Assembly (NCBI GenBank): GCA_017442735.1
Contig: JAFRZE010000054.1
Span: forward strand, 1-64,000
Direction of reading: 5' to 3'
Length of the DNA stretch: 64,000 bases
Source of the DNA: Bacillota bacterium
Lineage (GTDB): Bacteria > Bacillota > Clostridia > Lachnospirales > Bianqueaceae
The translations under genes and the position numbers were made by a program. Under the pieces are notes generated by a model that saw only the letters and a list, made by a program, of their open reading frames with translations, was not told the DNA's origin and did no database searches. Shown here in pieces: positions 18,789 through 26,416 of the stretch; the first letter of the stretch is position 1; each line of letters starts with the position of its first letter.

Positions 18789-18804
18789 TAGTTCAATATC
18801 CTGC

Positions 18805-18833
18805 TTGATATTATATCACTATAGTGATATACT
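18805..18833 (+). promoter_or_regulatory. Promoter with embedded 20-bp palindromic operator
   Basis: TTGATA (18805-18810), a 17-base spacer and TATACT (18828-18833). A perfect 20-bp palindrome (18812-18831, core ATCACTATAGTGAT) fills the spacer and overlaps the -10 box. A dimeric repressor bound there would block RNA polymerase. The HTH protein encoded in the same operon is the obvious candidate, giving autoregulation as in toxin-antitoxin modules. Confidence 0.8.
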
Positions 18834-18857
18834 TATTAGTAATAGGAGGGATATTTG

Positions 18858-19550
18858 ATGGATAAACAAATCACTGTGTATCACGGCTCAAATCAAATTG
18901 TAGACGTACCAACCTTTGGAGCAGGAAGAAAAATCAATGATTTTGGTCTTGGTTTTTACTGTACCGAAAGCAACGACCTTGCGAAGGAATGGGCTGTTTC
19001 ATCTTTGCGTGATGGCTTCGCTAACCGTTACACTTTGGAAACGGAATATCTGAATATCCTTCGCCTGAACACTCCCGACTACACCATTCTCAATTGGATG
19101 GCTATCGTTGTAGAACATCGTCTATTCAGTATCAAGACTCCCGTGGCAAGAAGAGCGAAAAGATATTTGATCGACAACTTTGGGATCAACGTCAATGCCT
19201 ATGATCTGATTATTGGTTACCGGGCAGACGATTCCTATTTTGACTATGCGGAGGCATTTCTGAATAACGCTATCACGGTCGAACAGTTGTCTCGAGCCAT
19301 GCGGCTTGGCAAGCTCGGAGAACAGATCGTCCTCAAATCAAAGTTCGCATTTTCAAAAATCAAGTACGAAGGTTTTGAGGTTGCTGAAAAGAGCGTTTAT
19401 TATATCCTCCGCAAGGCAAGAGACGACAAAGCCAGTCAGGCATATCTGGATATCCAGGAGGAAGACGCTGACGGTTTGTACATCTTGGATATCATGAGAG
19501 GAGGCGTTACCAATGATGACCCGCGCATACCAAGAAATCTATCTGAGTAA
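18858..19550 (+). CDS. DUF3990 protein, ADP-ribosyltransferase-like toxin candidate
   Basis: A 230-residue DUF3990 protein. The start at ATG 18858 follows AGGAGG by 8 bases; a TTG just before is less likely. Visible motifs fit the H-Y-E type of ADP-ribosyltransferase: VYHGSN at residues 6-11, FGLGFYCTES with its tyrosine near 35, and GKLGEQIVLKS with glutamate near 155. DUF3990 is linked to ART-fold toxins and often sits beside small DNA-binding or DUF3791 partners. Here it shares an operon and overlaps by 38 bases with an HTH gene, behind a palindromic operator. Toxin activity, target and use of NAD are inferred. Confidence 0.78.
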   Translation: MDKQITVYHGSNQIVDVPTFGAGRKINDFGLGFYCTESNDLAKEWAVSSLRDGFANRYTLETEYLNILRLNTPDYTILNWMAIVVEHRLFSIKTPVARRAKRYLIDNFGINVNAYDLIIGYRADDSYFDYAEAFLNNAITVEQLSRAMRLGKLGEQIVLKSKFAFSKIKYEGFEVAEKSVYYILRKARDDKASQAYLDIQEEDADGLYILDIMRGGVTNDDPRIPRNLSE

Positions 19551-20163
19551 CGCACAAGCGGCACTTGGTGATGCTTTCGATTATGCTATCAACGATTGTC
19601 AGATCCCCGGCGCGGATTTCGTGAAGCTCTTTACCACCAGTTCTGTAAGCAAGCGAATGGAAAACGGTGAGGCTTCATTCATTGCCGGGAAAAGCGGGAT
19701 CGAGATCGTCAGAGATGTCGTGCTTGAAACTACCGGGAGACAGCTTGATACGGAGCCCGGGGAGCATTTCGGACGTTCACGGGAATATTGGATCGGTTGG
19801 GCTGTCTGCGCTTATCAATGGTATTCTTCAAGGAGCTACAGCGAGATATTTGCAGTGATCACTTTTGCAGACCTGCAAAACATGTATTACACGCTTCATG
19901 AAGCGGATATCTCAAAGTTCATTGATATACTGAATGAAAGAATGTGTGAACATTTCAAAGAAACTAATTTGAAACGCATTCGCAGTTCTTACGGTTGCTC
20001 ACAAGCAGAACTTTCCAAACGTTCCGGTGTATCGCTTCGTTCGATCCAGATGTATGAACAGCGCAACAAGGACATCAACAAAGCAAGTGCTGAGACACTC
20101 TACCGTATTTCTAAGGCTCTTGGCTGCACAATGGAGAATCTTTTGGAGAAACAGTCGGAATAA
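19513..20163 (+). CDS. HTH regulator/antitoxin candidate with long N-terminal domain
   Basis: A 216-residue protein. Residues about 155-212 form an XRE-type helix-turn-helix (SQAELSKRSGVSLRSIQMYEQ) followed by the usual LYRISKALGC tail. The first 140 residues (with REYWIGWAVCAYQWY) are a separate domain I do not recognise beyond its co-occurrence with DUF3990-type toxins; it could be the part that neutralises the toxin. GGAGG at 19500-19504 lies inside the end of the DUF3990 gene, giving a 38-base overlap and tight coupling. It probably binds the palindrome at 18812-18831. Confidence 0.75.
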   Translation: MMTRAYQEIYLSNAQAALGDAFDYAINDCQIPGADFVKLFTTSSVSKRMENGEASFIAGKSGIEIVRDVVLETTGRQLDTEPGEHFGRSREYWIGWAVCAYQWYSSRSYSEIFAVITFADLQNMYYTLHEADISKFIDILNERMCEHFKETNLKRIRSSYGCSQAELSKRSGVSLRSIQMYEQRNKDINKASAETLYRISKALGCTMENLLEKQSE

Positions 20164-20205
20164 AAGAATAAGGAACATATAACAGAATGGGAGGATATAG
20201 GTCTC

Positions 20206-22446
20206 ATGAAACGTAAACGATATTCCGTTCCAAAAGAGGAAAAACTGGAAATCAAGCGGTGGGATCCAATTTTTCAGGAGAAACCCTATCAATATGAGCA
20301 GGAGTGGGATGCGGAAATCCAGTCAGTGATTGATGATGTGACAAGCAAGAAAGAGAGGGCAAAGGATCCTGAGTTTACCGGACCAATGGCTGACCGACGA
20401 AGAAAAGCGGTACTGTCTTTTCTTCCAAGAGTGATTAGTCAATATGGTGGAGACTACCCCGGAAAAGAGCAGGGTATTCCAAATCTGATTGGCCAACACT
20501 GGATACGTCTGAACTATAATTCAAACTCGCTTGCCCTTCTGGAGAAATCAGAGCATATTCTGTTTGCTGCATCTTTCTGGATATTGGATCAGGTATGCGA
20601 TGATTATGAAAAAAGAAATAAATTGTTCCAGCTGCTTCCAAAGGAGGAGATGTTGCTGGATAAATTGACCTGGGTGGATGCCTGGAGCCCGGACTATGAT
20701 GACGATCTGGTACTTAGTGTAGAATATGTACTGCATTATCGCAACGAAGATATTCAGGCTGTGGAGACAGATAAATACCATAATCCATATGTGCTGACCG
20801 ACTCAGTGACGGCCAGACAAGAAAACAGGCAGGCAGTCCGGAGTCGGGAGACCTTTGAGAAGATGATTGAGCTCATCCCGGAAAAGAAAATCCAGGAGGC
20901 TTGTCTCCGTTTCAAGGCTAAGTTTTGGGAGTGGGTGAAAGAGTATTATGCAGGATTAAGGGAATTCGATCTTGAACTGTGTACCGCGCTAGACCGGGCC
21001 AATCGAAATGCGCGCAGACATAATCAGGCTGCCGCAGAGTTGGAGCGGGCAGTGGAAGATGCGAAGAAGCAAGCCGAGAATAAGAAGAGTTTTCCGGCAG
21101 GTCCATTTCGTATGGATTTTGCGGCATCCAACTTCGCGGTCCATCCGGCGACCCTGGTAAATGAACGAATGGAAGCACTGGATAAGATCGATCAGGCATT
21201 TGACCAGTCGCTGGAGAAAGTGGAAAACTGTCTTCGGAACAGAGGCTGGTACAGCTCCGAGATGTCTGATTTTGGACAGATCTCAACGGAATTTGGTCTA
21301 GAGTATTTTGGTGATTCCTTCATGGCCAAGAGGCAGGTTTTATCAGGCTTTGATCCTTTTGAACTTTGTTTTGCGCTCGTCTGGCTGATTGATCAGCAGG
21401 ACGACCTTCCTTGGTTGAGTGGAGCAGTGAGTGGGTTTATGGCTGCGGTGGGGAATGCGTTTCCTTGGGCTTTTTTCGAATATGACGAGCTGGAAGATCC
21501 GGTTTGGATGGAGGAAGAAGATGGAAAAGCACCGCCTCTTCGCGGAAGAAAACCGGAAATTCACTGGACTGACCGTATCTATGCGGATCATTCCGATGAT
21601 CCATATGATGATAACAAAAGAAGCCTGACCCAGATTATTTATGAGGATACAGGCTGTCTGCTTCCGCGAGATATGGATCGGTATGACCGGCACAGAAAAG
21701 AGCTGGCTCGATGGGGCATTGCTGGAAAAGATGCCATGTATGTGCTGGCTTGTATGAATCTTCTTTCTACGGTCAGACGACGGCATAAAGCTCTGAACCT
21801 GGATCTGGATTTTATAAAGTATCTGGAAGATTCTCCTGAAACGTCAGAAAATCCAAGTGAAGCGAAAAATGAAACAAAAACTACAGAAGAGGATCTTCAC
21901 TCTTTATCCAGAGAAAGGCTGGAAGCATTGGTCCTGGAAGGCAGAAAAAACACCCGAACCTATAACCGATCGCTCCGACTGATGGAACAGAATTATCGCA
22001 AGCTGAAACGTGAAAAGGAGAGAGAGGAGACGGAAGCAGCTATAGAGCATCAGGAACTGGTTTCGCTGCGGGAGCTTTTGTTCCGTGCGGATCTTGGCAG
22101 AGAAGAAGAGATCGAGGATTCAAGTTTTCTTGCGGAGACAGAACTGCCATATACAGTCAGAAAAACCATCGTGATCTTTGGAGGGCATGTTTCCTGGAGC
22201 AAAGCAATCCGGCCTTTGCTGAAAGGCGATGTACGGTTTATCGGAAAGGATGAGAACTTTGATAATGGTATTATCAGTCGTGCTTCGATCGTATGGATTC
22301 AAGCGAACGCACTCTCTCATTCGCAGTACTACCGAATCATAGACGAAGCAAGGCGTCTGAGGAAACAGGTAAGATATTTTTCTTTTGCCAGTGCAGAGAA
22401 ATGCGCGATACAGATTGCACAGGAAGAGCAAAACAGCAGTCAATAG
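20206..22446 (+). CDS. 746-residue protein with C-terminal DUF2325 domain
   Basis: The C-terminal 90 residues (from about 650) match DUF2325: a VIFGGH strand, a segment on D/N-rich loops (IGKDENFDNGI), ASIVWIQANALSHSQYYRI and a final AKYFSF-like strand. The first 550 residues are mostly helical, Trp/Glu-rich and unrecognised; a charged coiled coil lies at about 570-630 (RKLKREKEREETEA). No nuclease or ATPase motif is seen. The gene starts 42 bases after the HTH gene with its own GGGAGG site, so it may belong to the same operon. DUF2325 proteins are found in accessory islands, but the function is unknown. A role in defence is only a hypothesis. Confidence 0.7.
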   Translation: MKRKRYSVPKEEKLEIKRWDPIFQEKPYQYEQEWDAEIQSVIDDVTSKKERAKDPEFTGPMADRRRKAVLSFLPRVISQYGGDYPGKEQGIPNLIGQHWIRLNYNSNSLALLEKSEHILFAASFWILDQVCDDYEKRNKLFQLLPKEEMLLDKLTWVDAWSPDYDDDLVLSVEYVLHYRNEDIQAVETDKYHNPYVLTDSVTARQENRQAVRSRETFEKMIELIPEKKIQEACLRFKAKFWEWVKEYYAGLREFDLELCTALDRANRNARRHNQAAAELERAVEDAKKQAENKKSFPAGPFRMDFAASNFAVHPATLVNERMEALDKIDQAFDQSLEKVENCLRNRGWYSSEMSDFGQISTEFGLEYFGDSFMAKRQVLSGFDPFELCFALVWLIDQQDDLPWLSGAVSGFMAAVGNAFPWAFFEYDELEDPVWMEEEDGKAPPLRGRKPEIHWTDRIYADHSDDPYDDNKRSLTQIIYEDTGCLLPRDMDRYDRHRKELARWGIAGKDAMYVLACMNLLSTVRRRHKALNLDLDFIKYLEDSPETSENPSEAKNETKTTEEDLHSLSRERLEALVLEGRKNTRTYNRSLRLMEQNYRKLKREKEREETEAAIEHQELVSLRELLFRADLGREEEIEDSSFLAETELPYTVRKTIVIFGGHVSWSKAIRPLLKGDVRFIGKDENFDNGIISRASIVWIQANALSHSQYYRIIDEARRLRKQVRYFSFASAEKCAIQIAQEEQNSSQ

Positions 22447-22449
22447 AAG

Positions 22450-22479
22450 TTGACACTATCTATCGCTCAGTGATATAAT
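22450..22479 (+). promoter_or_regulatory. Promoter of the riboswitch-controlled CDF gene
   Basis: Perfect TTGACA (22450-22455), 18-base spacer, perfect TATAAT (22474-22479), directly before the riboswitch. Confidence 0.88.
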
Positions 22480-22485
22480 AGACAA

Positions 22486-22596
22486 ACTGATCAGGCAGTA
22501 TTCCCGTGAGGGAGTATGTGGCTGGGCCATATGAGGCAGTAGAAAAGCGAAAAGCGCATCTGCGGGACAGGTATTGTTCCGGGATGCGCTGTTTTT
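22486..22596 (+). promoter_or_regulatory. NiCo (czcD) riboswitch with overlapping terminator
   Basis: The leader holds the conserved NiCo blocks in order: CTGATCAGGCA at 22487-22497, a stem ATTCCCGTGAGGGAGTAT, GGCTGGGCC at 22520-22528, and ATCTGCGGGACAGG near 22558-22571. These match the known Ni2+/Co2+ riboswitch pattern CUGAnCAGGCA ... GGGC ... CUGnGGGACAG. The last block overlaps a terminator hairpin (AGCGCATC at 22553-22560 with GATGCGCT at 22583-22590, then GTTTTT). In known cases metal binding prevents terminator formation and turns on an exporter. The CDF gene follows, consistent with that logic. Confidence 0.9.
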
Positions 22597-22614
22597 GTCT
22601 ATGGGAGTTTGTTA

Positions 22615-23496
22615 ATGGAAGAAAAAAAGATTTTTAACCGGCTTTCCCGCGTGGGGATCCTGGGGAATATATTACTGGCGGCGTTCAAGCTTTTTGCCGG
22701 TATTTTCGGCCGGTCCGGAGCGATGGTCTCCGATGCCGTCCATTCGCTTTCCGATGTGTTTGCGACGTTTATCGCGTGGATCGGCGTGCGGCTCGCTATG
22801 AAGAAGGAAGATACAAATCATCCCTACGGGCATGAGCGGCTGGAGTGTGTCGCCTCGCTGACGCTGGGACTGATCCTGGCCGGAACCGGCCTGGCGATCG
22901 GCTGGAGCGGGCTCCAGAAGCTATTCGGGGACCGCGGCAGCATTGAGATCCCTACCATGCTGCCGCTCATCGCGGCCATCGTGTCGATCGTCGTGAAGGA
23001 AGGCATGTATCAGTACACCATATACTACGCGAAAAAACTCGGCTCGGCGGCATTCAAGGCGGATGCCTGGCACCACCGTTCAGACGCGTTTTCATCGATC
23101 GGATCGTTTATCGGTATCGGCATGGCGAAGCTGGGACTTCCCATCATGGATCCCATCACGAGCCTGCTGATCTGTGTGCTGATCCTGAAGGTGGCCTATG
23201 ATATCATCCGCGACGCACTAAACAAAATGCTCGACACTTCCGGCGGGAAAGCGCTTGAGCAGAAACTCAGAACGTTTATCGGTTCACAGGAAGGTGTCGA
23301 GCGGATCGATCTGCTGCGGACAAGACAGTTCGGAAACAAAATCTATGTGGATCTGGAGATCGCGGTAGAGCCGGAGATTTCCCTGCGAGAGGCGCACGGG
23401 ATCGCTGAGAAAGTGCACAGCGCGGTGGAACAGGCTTTCCCGAATGTGAAGCATGTGATGATCCATGTCAATCCCCTGGAAGAGCAGAATAGCTGA
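22615..23496 (+). CDS. Cation diffusion facilitator, likely Co/Ni exporter
   Basis: A 293-residue CDF transporter with six helices and a C-terminal dimer domain. Metal-site motifs are DAVHSLSD (about residues 40-47) in helix 2 and WHHRSD (about 152-157) in helix 5. The cytoplasmic domain ends with HVMIHVNP, the usual CDF strand. The start is taken at ATG 22615, preceded by GGGAG; an in-frame TTG 6 bases earlier is possible. The NiCo riboswitch upstream points to cobalt or nickel efflux; the motif itself does not set metal specificity. It is a single-gene transcription unit. Confidence 0.93.
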   Translation: MEEKKIFNRLSRVGILGNILLAAFKLFAGIFGRSGAMVSDAVHSLSDVFATFIAWIGVRLAMKKEDTNHPYGHERLECVASLTLGLILAGTGLAIGWSGLQKLFGDRGSIEIPTMLPLIAAIVSIVVKEGMYQYTIYYAKKLGSAAFKADAWHHRSDAFSSIGSFIGIGMAKLGLPIMDPITSLLICVLILKVAYDIIRDALNKMLDTSGGKALEQKLRTFIGSQEGVERIDLLRTRQFGNKIYVDLEIAVEPEISLREAHGIAEKVHSAVEQAFPNVKHVMIHVNPLEEQNS

Positions 23497-23508
23497 GAGA
23501 CGAAGGGA

Positions 23509-24228
23509 TCAAAGATTCGTGATCAACAGGACGGCGCCGGAAGCGATCAGGACAAGATAGGTGATCTTGAGAAAGAGCGACTGGTTGATGTGTTTGGCCG
23601 CGGCGTTGGCGCCCCAGATGGCGAGGAGCGTGGGAATGACACAGATAGCGGAAAGGCTGAGAACATCTTTACCAAGCAGACCGTCCAGTGCGTAGGAGAT
23701 GATCAGGACCGTATTCAGCACAGCCCAGACAGCGTTGACTGTGGCGCGGAAGACCTGCTTGTCTTTGATCCGGCTGGTCGCGTAGATGACGAGAAAGCTG
23801 CCGCCGGAGACGAACATGCCCTGCATAAGACCGGCGAGAGACAGAGAGACCCATTGCCAGAGCGGCTTCGGGTCTTTTTGATTTTTCACGAAAAGTTTCC
23901 AGCAGCCTATGATGACGATGATCGCACCATAAAGGACCAGCAGATAGTTCATCTTCACGGAGCCGAATACCAGGATACCTAAGAGGACACCGATCATCAT
24001 GATCCCGGTCATCTTTCCGAATTCTTTCCAGTCGATGTGCTTCAGACCGGAAAGCGCCATCAAAAGGCCGGTGAGCCAGGCGAGGATCGTCAGGACCGGT
24101 TTGGCCGTACCGATACCGACCAGCATGATCCCGAGAGGCATGGAGATCAGCGTGCCGCCGAAACCGGCGACAGACTGAACAAAAACGGCAAACGCAGCGA
24201 TGAGAATGAACAGGATTTTCTGCAGCAT
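23509..24228 (-). CDS. TauE/SafE-family permease
   Basis: A 239-residue membrane protein with about seven to eight helices. The N-terminal helix pattern (SVAGFGGTLISMPL) and the repeated GxMxGMFVSGG segment are typical of TauE/SafE, formerly DUF81, sulfite or organosulfonate exporters. It is convergent with the CDF gene, leaving 12 bases between stops, and divergent from the dehydrogenase at 24381. Substrate is not predictable. Confidence 0.9.
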   Translation of the reverse strand: MLQKILFILIAAFAVFVQSVAGFGGTLISMPLGIMLVGIGTAKPVLTILAWLTGLLMALSGLKHIDWKEFGKMTGIMMIGVLLGILVFGSVKMNYLLVLYGAIIVIIGCWKLFVKNQKDPKPLWQWVSLSLAGLMQGMFVSGGSFLVIYATSRIKDKQVFRATVNAVWAVLNTVLIISYALDGLLGKDVLSLSAICVIPTLLAIWGANAAAKHINQSLFLKITYLVLIASGAVLLITNL

Positions 24229-24284
24229 ATTGATTACCTTTACGATTACGATTACAAACGGTTAGTTTCTTGTTGAACGATTCA

Positions 24285-24313
24285 TTTTAAAATAAACTCA
24301 CAGACTCTGTCAA
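24285..24313 (-). promoter_or_regulatory. Candidate promoter of the TauE/SafE gene
   Basis: Minus strand: perfect TTGACA (24308-24313), 17-base spacer, weak -10 TTAAAA (24285-24290). Confidence 0.5.
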
Positions 24314-24323
24314 GAGCATGTGC

Positions 24324-24352
24324 TTGCGTTTGTGGGAGATTTCTTTTATACT
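24324..24352 (+). promoter_or_regulatory. Promoter of the alcohol dehydrogenase gene
   Basis: TTGCGT, 17-base spacer, TATACT, 29 bases before the start codon, which follows an AAGGAGG site. Confidence 0.7.
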
Positions 24353-24380
24353 GATTTCATACTTCGCAAGGAGGTAGTGA

Positions 24381-25403
24381 ATGATGAAACAACAAGTAAT
24401 GATAGAACCGGGCAAGATCGTTTTTCAGGATATCCCGGTGCCGGAGCTTGAGCCGGGAAAACTGCTTCTGAAAATGGAAAAGATCGGTGTATGCGGGTCG
24501 GATATCCATGTGTGGCACGGAAAGCATCCCTATACTTCCTATCCGGTGACGCAGGGGCACGAGGTGTCTGCGCGGGTAGAAAGAGTGGGGGAAGGCGTCA
24601 GCGGGTTTGCCCCAGGCGATCTGGTGACCGTTATGCCGCAAGTGGTATGCGGACACTGCTACCCCTGCACGCATGGTATGTATAACGATTGCAATGAACT
24701 GAAGGTCATGGGATTCCAGACGACGGGTATGGCGAGCGAGTATTTCGTAGTAGATGCCAACTGGACATTGAAACTGCCGGAGGATATGGATCCGTCGGAG
24801 GCGACACTGCTGGAACCGCTTAGCTGCGGAGTGCACGCGGTGAACCGCTTTGGTGATCCGGTCGAGAAGAAGTTTGTCGTGATGGGCGGCGGAACGATCG
24901 GCCATCTGGTAGGTCAGACGCTGATAGCTATGGGAGCGGAAAAAGTCCTGCTCTCAGAAGTCAGCGAATGCCGGCTGGGAAAAGCCAGGCAGGCGGGTCT
25001 TCAGACGGTGAATCCTCTGGAAAAACCACTCGCTGAAGCGATTTTCGAAACGTTCGGTCCTGACAGCGCCGACGGGATCTTTGAATGCATTGGCAACGGA
25101 AAGACGCTGAATGAGGCGGTGACGATTGCCAGGAAGGGAAGTGCCGTCATCGTGATGGGTGTCGTGGCGGATCCTTATCCGATCGATATGGGACTGGTGC
25201 AGGATCATGAGCTGTCGCTCATCGGAACGGCCATGTACCGCAAGGAAGACTGGCTGAAAGCGATCGAGCTGGTTTCGGCTGGCAAGATCCGGCTGGATCA
25301 TCTGATCACGCATCATGTCGCTTTTGATGACTATGAAGAAGCCTATCATCTCATCGACCGGGAGAAAGACAAGGCGATGAAGGTGATCATCGATATTTCC
25401 TGA
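24381..25403 (+). CDS. Zinc-dependent medium-chain alcohol/polyol dehydrogenase
   Basis: A 340-residue MDR enzyme. The catalytic zinc site is seen in GVCGSD (about 36-41) and GHE (about 60). The structural zinc site has four cysteines spaced C-x2-C-x2-C-x7-C (CGHCYPCTHGMYNDC, about 92-106). The nucleotide-binding motif is VMGGGTIGHLVGQ (about 169-181). The best relatives are sorbitol, butanediol and threonine dehydrogenases. The substrate is open. Two adjacent ATG codons (24381, 24384) could serve as start. A nucleotidase gene follows after 13 bases, so the two are probably co-transcribed. Confidence 0.92.
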   Translation: MMKQQVMIEPGKIVFQDIPVPELEPGKLLLKMEKIGVCGSDIHVWHGKHPYTSYPVTQGHEVSARVERVGEGVSGFAPGDLVTVMPQVVCGHCYPCTHGMYNDCNELKVMGFQTTGMASEYFVVDANWTLKLPEDMDPSEATLLEPLSCGVHAVNRFGDPVEKKFVVMGGGTIGHLVGQTLIAMGAEKVLLSEVSECRLGKARQAGLQTVNPLEKPLAEAIFETFGPDSADGIFECIGNGKTLNEAVTIARKGSAVIVMGVVADPYPIDMGLVQDHELSLIGTAMYRKEDWLKAIELVSAGKIRLDHLITHHVAFDDYEEAYHLIDREKDKAMKVIIDIS

Positions 25404-25416
25404 TGGAGGGCATGGA

Positions 25417-26334
25417 ATGGCATATGATTTGAATGAGACGCTGGTGATCGGGATCAGTTCCCGAGCGCTGTTCGATCTGGAAAACGAAAACCGAATCTTT
25501 GAAAAGCAGGGCGTCGAGGCTTATGAGGCATATCAGCTGGAGCATGAGAAGAACATTCTGCCCATGGGGCCGGCGTTCCAGCTGGTCAGGTCGTTCCTGA
25601 GGCTCAATGAGCTGCAGGATAAGCGGCTGGTGGAAGTGATCGTTATGTCCAGAAACAGTCCCAATACCAGTCTGCGGATCTTCCATTCGATCGAAAATTA
25701 CGGGCTGGATATCTCCCGGGCGGCGCTGACCGGCGGTGGTCCGATCGCGCCGTATCTGAAGGCTTTTCATACGGATCTGTTCCTTTCGGCCAATCCGGAA
25801 GATGTCCAGGAGGCGATCAACAGTGATATCGCTTCCGGCATCATCCTGACTGGCAACTCGTATATGAACTCTCAGACAACGATCGATCAGATCCGGATCG
25901 CTTTTGACGGGGACGCCGTGCTTTTCGCGGGGGACGCGGAGCGGGTCTATCAACAGGACGGGCTGGAAGCGTTTATGGTTCATGAGCATGAACACGCCGA
26001 TGAACCACTTCGCAAAGGTCCTTTTGCGAATTTCCTCGCTGCCCTGGCTCATGTACAGGCCGCTTTTGGGGATCTGGATGTTCCGCCGATCCGAACGGCA
26101 CTGGTCACATCCCGGAACGCGCCGGCACATGAACGGGCGGTCAAGACGCTGCGGGACTGGAATGTCCATATCGATGAAGCATTCTTCCTGGGCGGTGTCA
26201 GTAAGAAGGAGGTCCTTGCCGCTTTCGGTGCCCATATCTTCTTTGATGACCAGGCGGTGCATGCCGATCCGGCTTCAGAGGTCGTTCCCTCGGCAGTCGT
26301 TCCCTACAGAGAAGGCGAAGACCCGAGAACATGA
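25417..26334 (+). CDS. Cytosolic 5'-nucleotidase (NT5C1-like)
   Basis: A 305-residue protein of the 5'-nucleotidase 1A family, which removes phosphate from nucleoside monophosphates with a HAD-like fold. Recognisable segments are LVIGISSRALFDLE, VEVIVMSRNSPNTSLRI, AALTGGGPI, the FLSANPEDVQ loop, IAFDGDAVLFAGDAE, and the ending FLGGVSKKEVL with HIFFDDQAVHA. The start is at ATG 25417. Function in nucleotide turnover is by family. Confidence 0.9.
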   Translation: MAYDLNETLVIGISSRALFDLENENRIFEKQGVEAYEAYQLEHEKNILPMGPAFQLVRSFLRLNELQDKRLVEVIVMSRNSPNTSLRIFHSIENYGLDISRAALTGGGPIAPYLKAFHTDLFLSANPEDVQEAINSDIASGIILTGNSYMNSQTTIDQIRIAFDGDAVLFAGDAERVYQQDGLEAFMVHEHEHADEPLRKGPFANFLAALAHVQAAFGDLDVPPIRTALVTSRNAPAHERAVKTLRDWNVHIDEAFFLGGVSKKEVLAAFGAHIFFDDQAVHADPASEVVPSAVVPYREGEDPRT

Positions 26335-26352
26335 TATGATACTTTAGAAGGG

Positions 26353-26381
26353 TTGACGGGAAGGACCTTTTCGAGTAATAT
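26353..26381 (+). promoter_or_regulatory. Promoter of the lipoprotein gene
   Basis: TTGACG, 17-base spacer, TAATAT, 36 bases before the start codon. Confidence 0.65.
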
Positions 26382-26416
26382 TACTTTGAAATCCTATGGA
26401 TATCAGGAGGATAAAC

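Noticed and set aside
26396-26416. Earlier ATG as start of the lipoprotein
   Set aside because: It would place seven residues before the signal peptide and contains the ribosome site itself; ATG 26417 has AGGAGG at the right distance.
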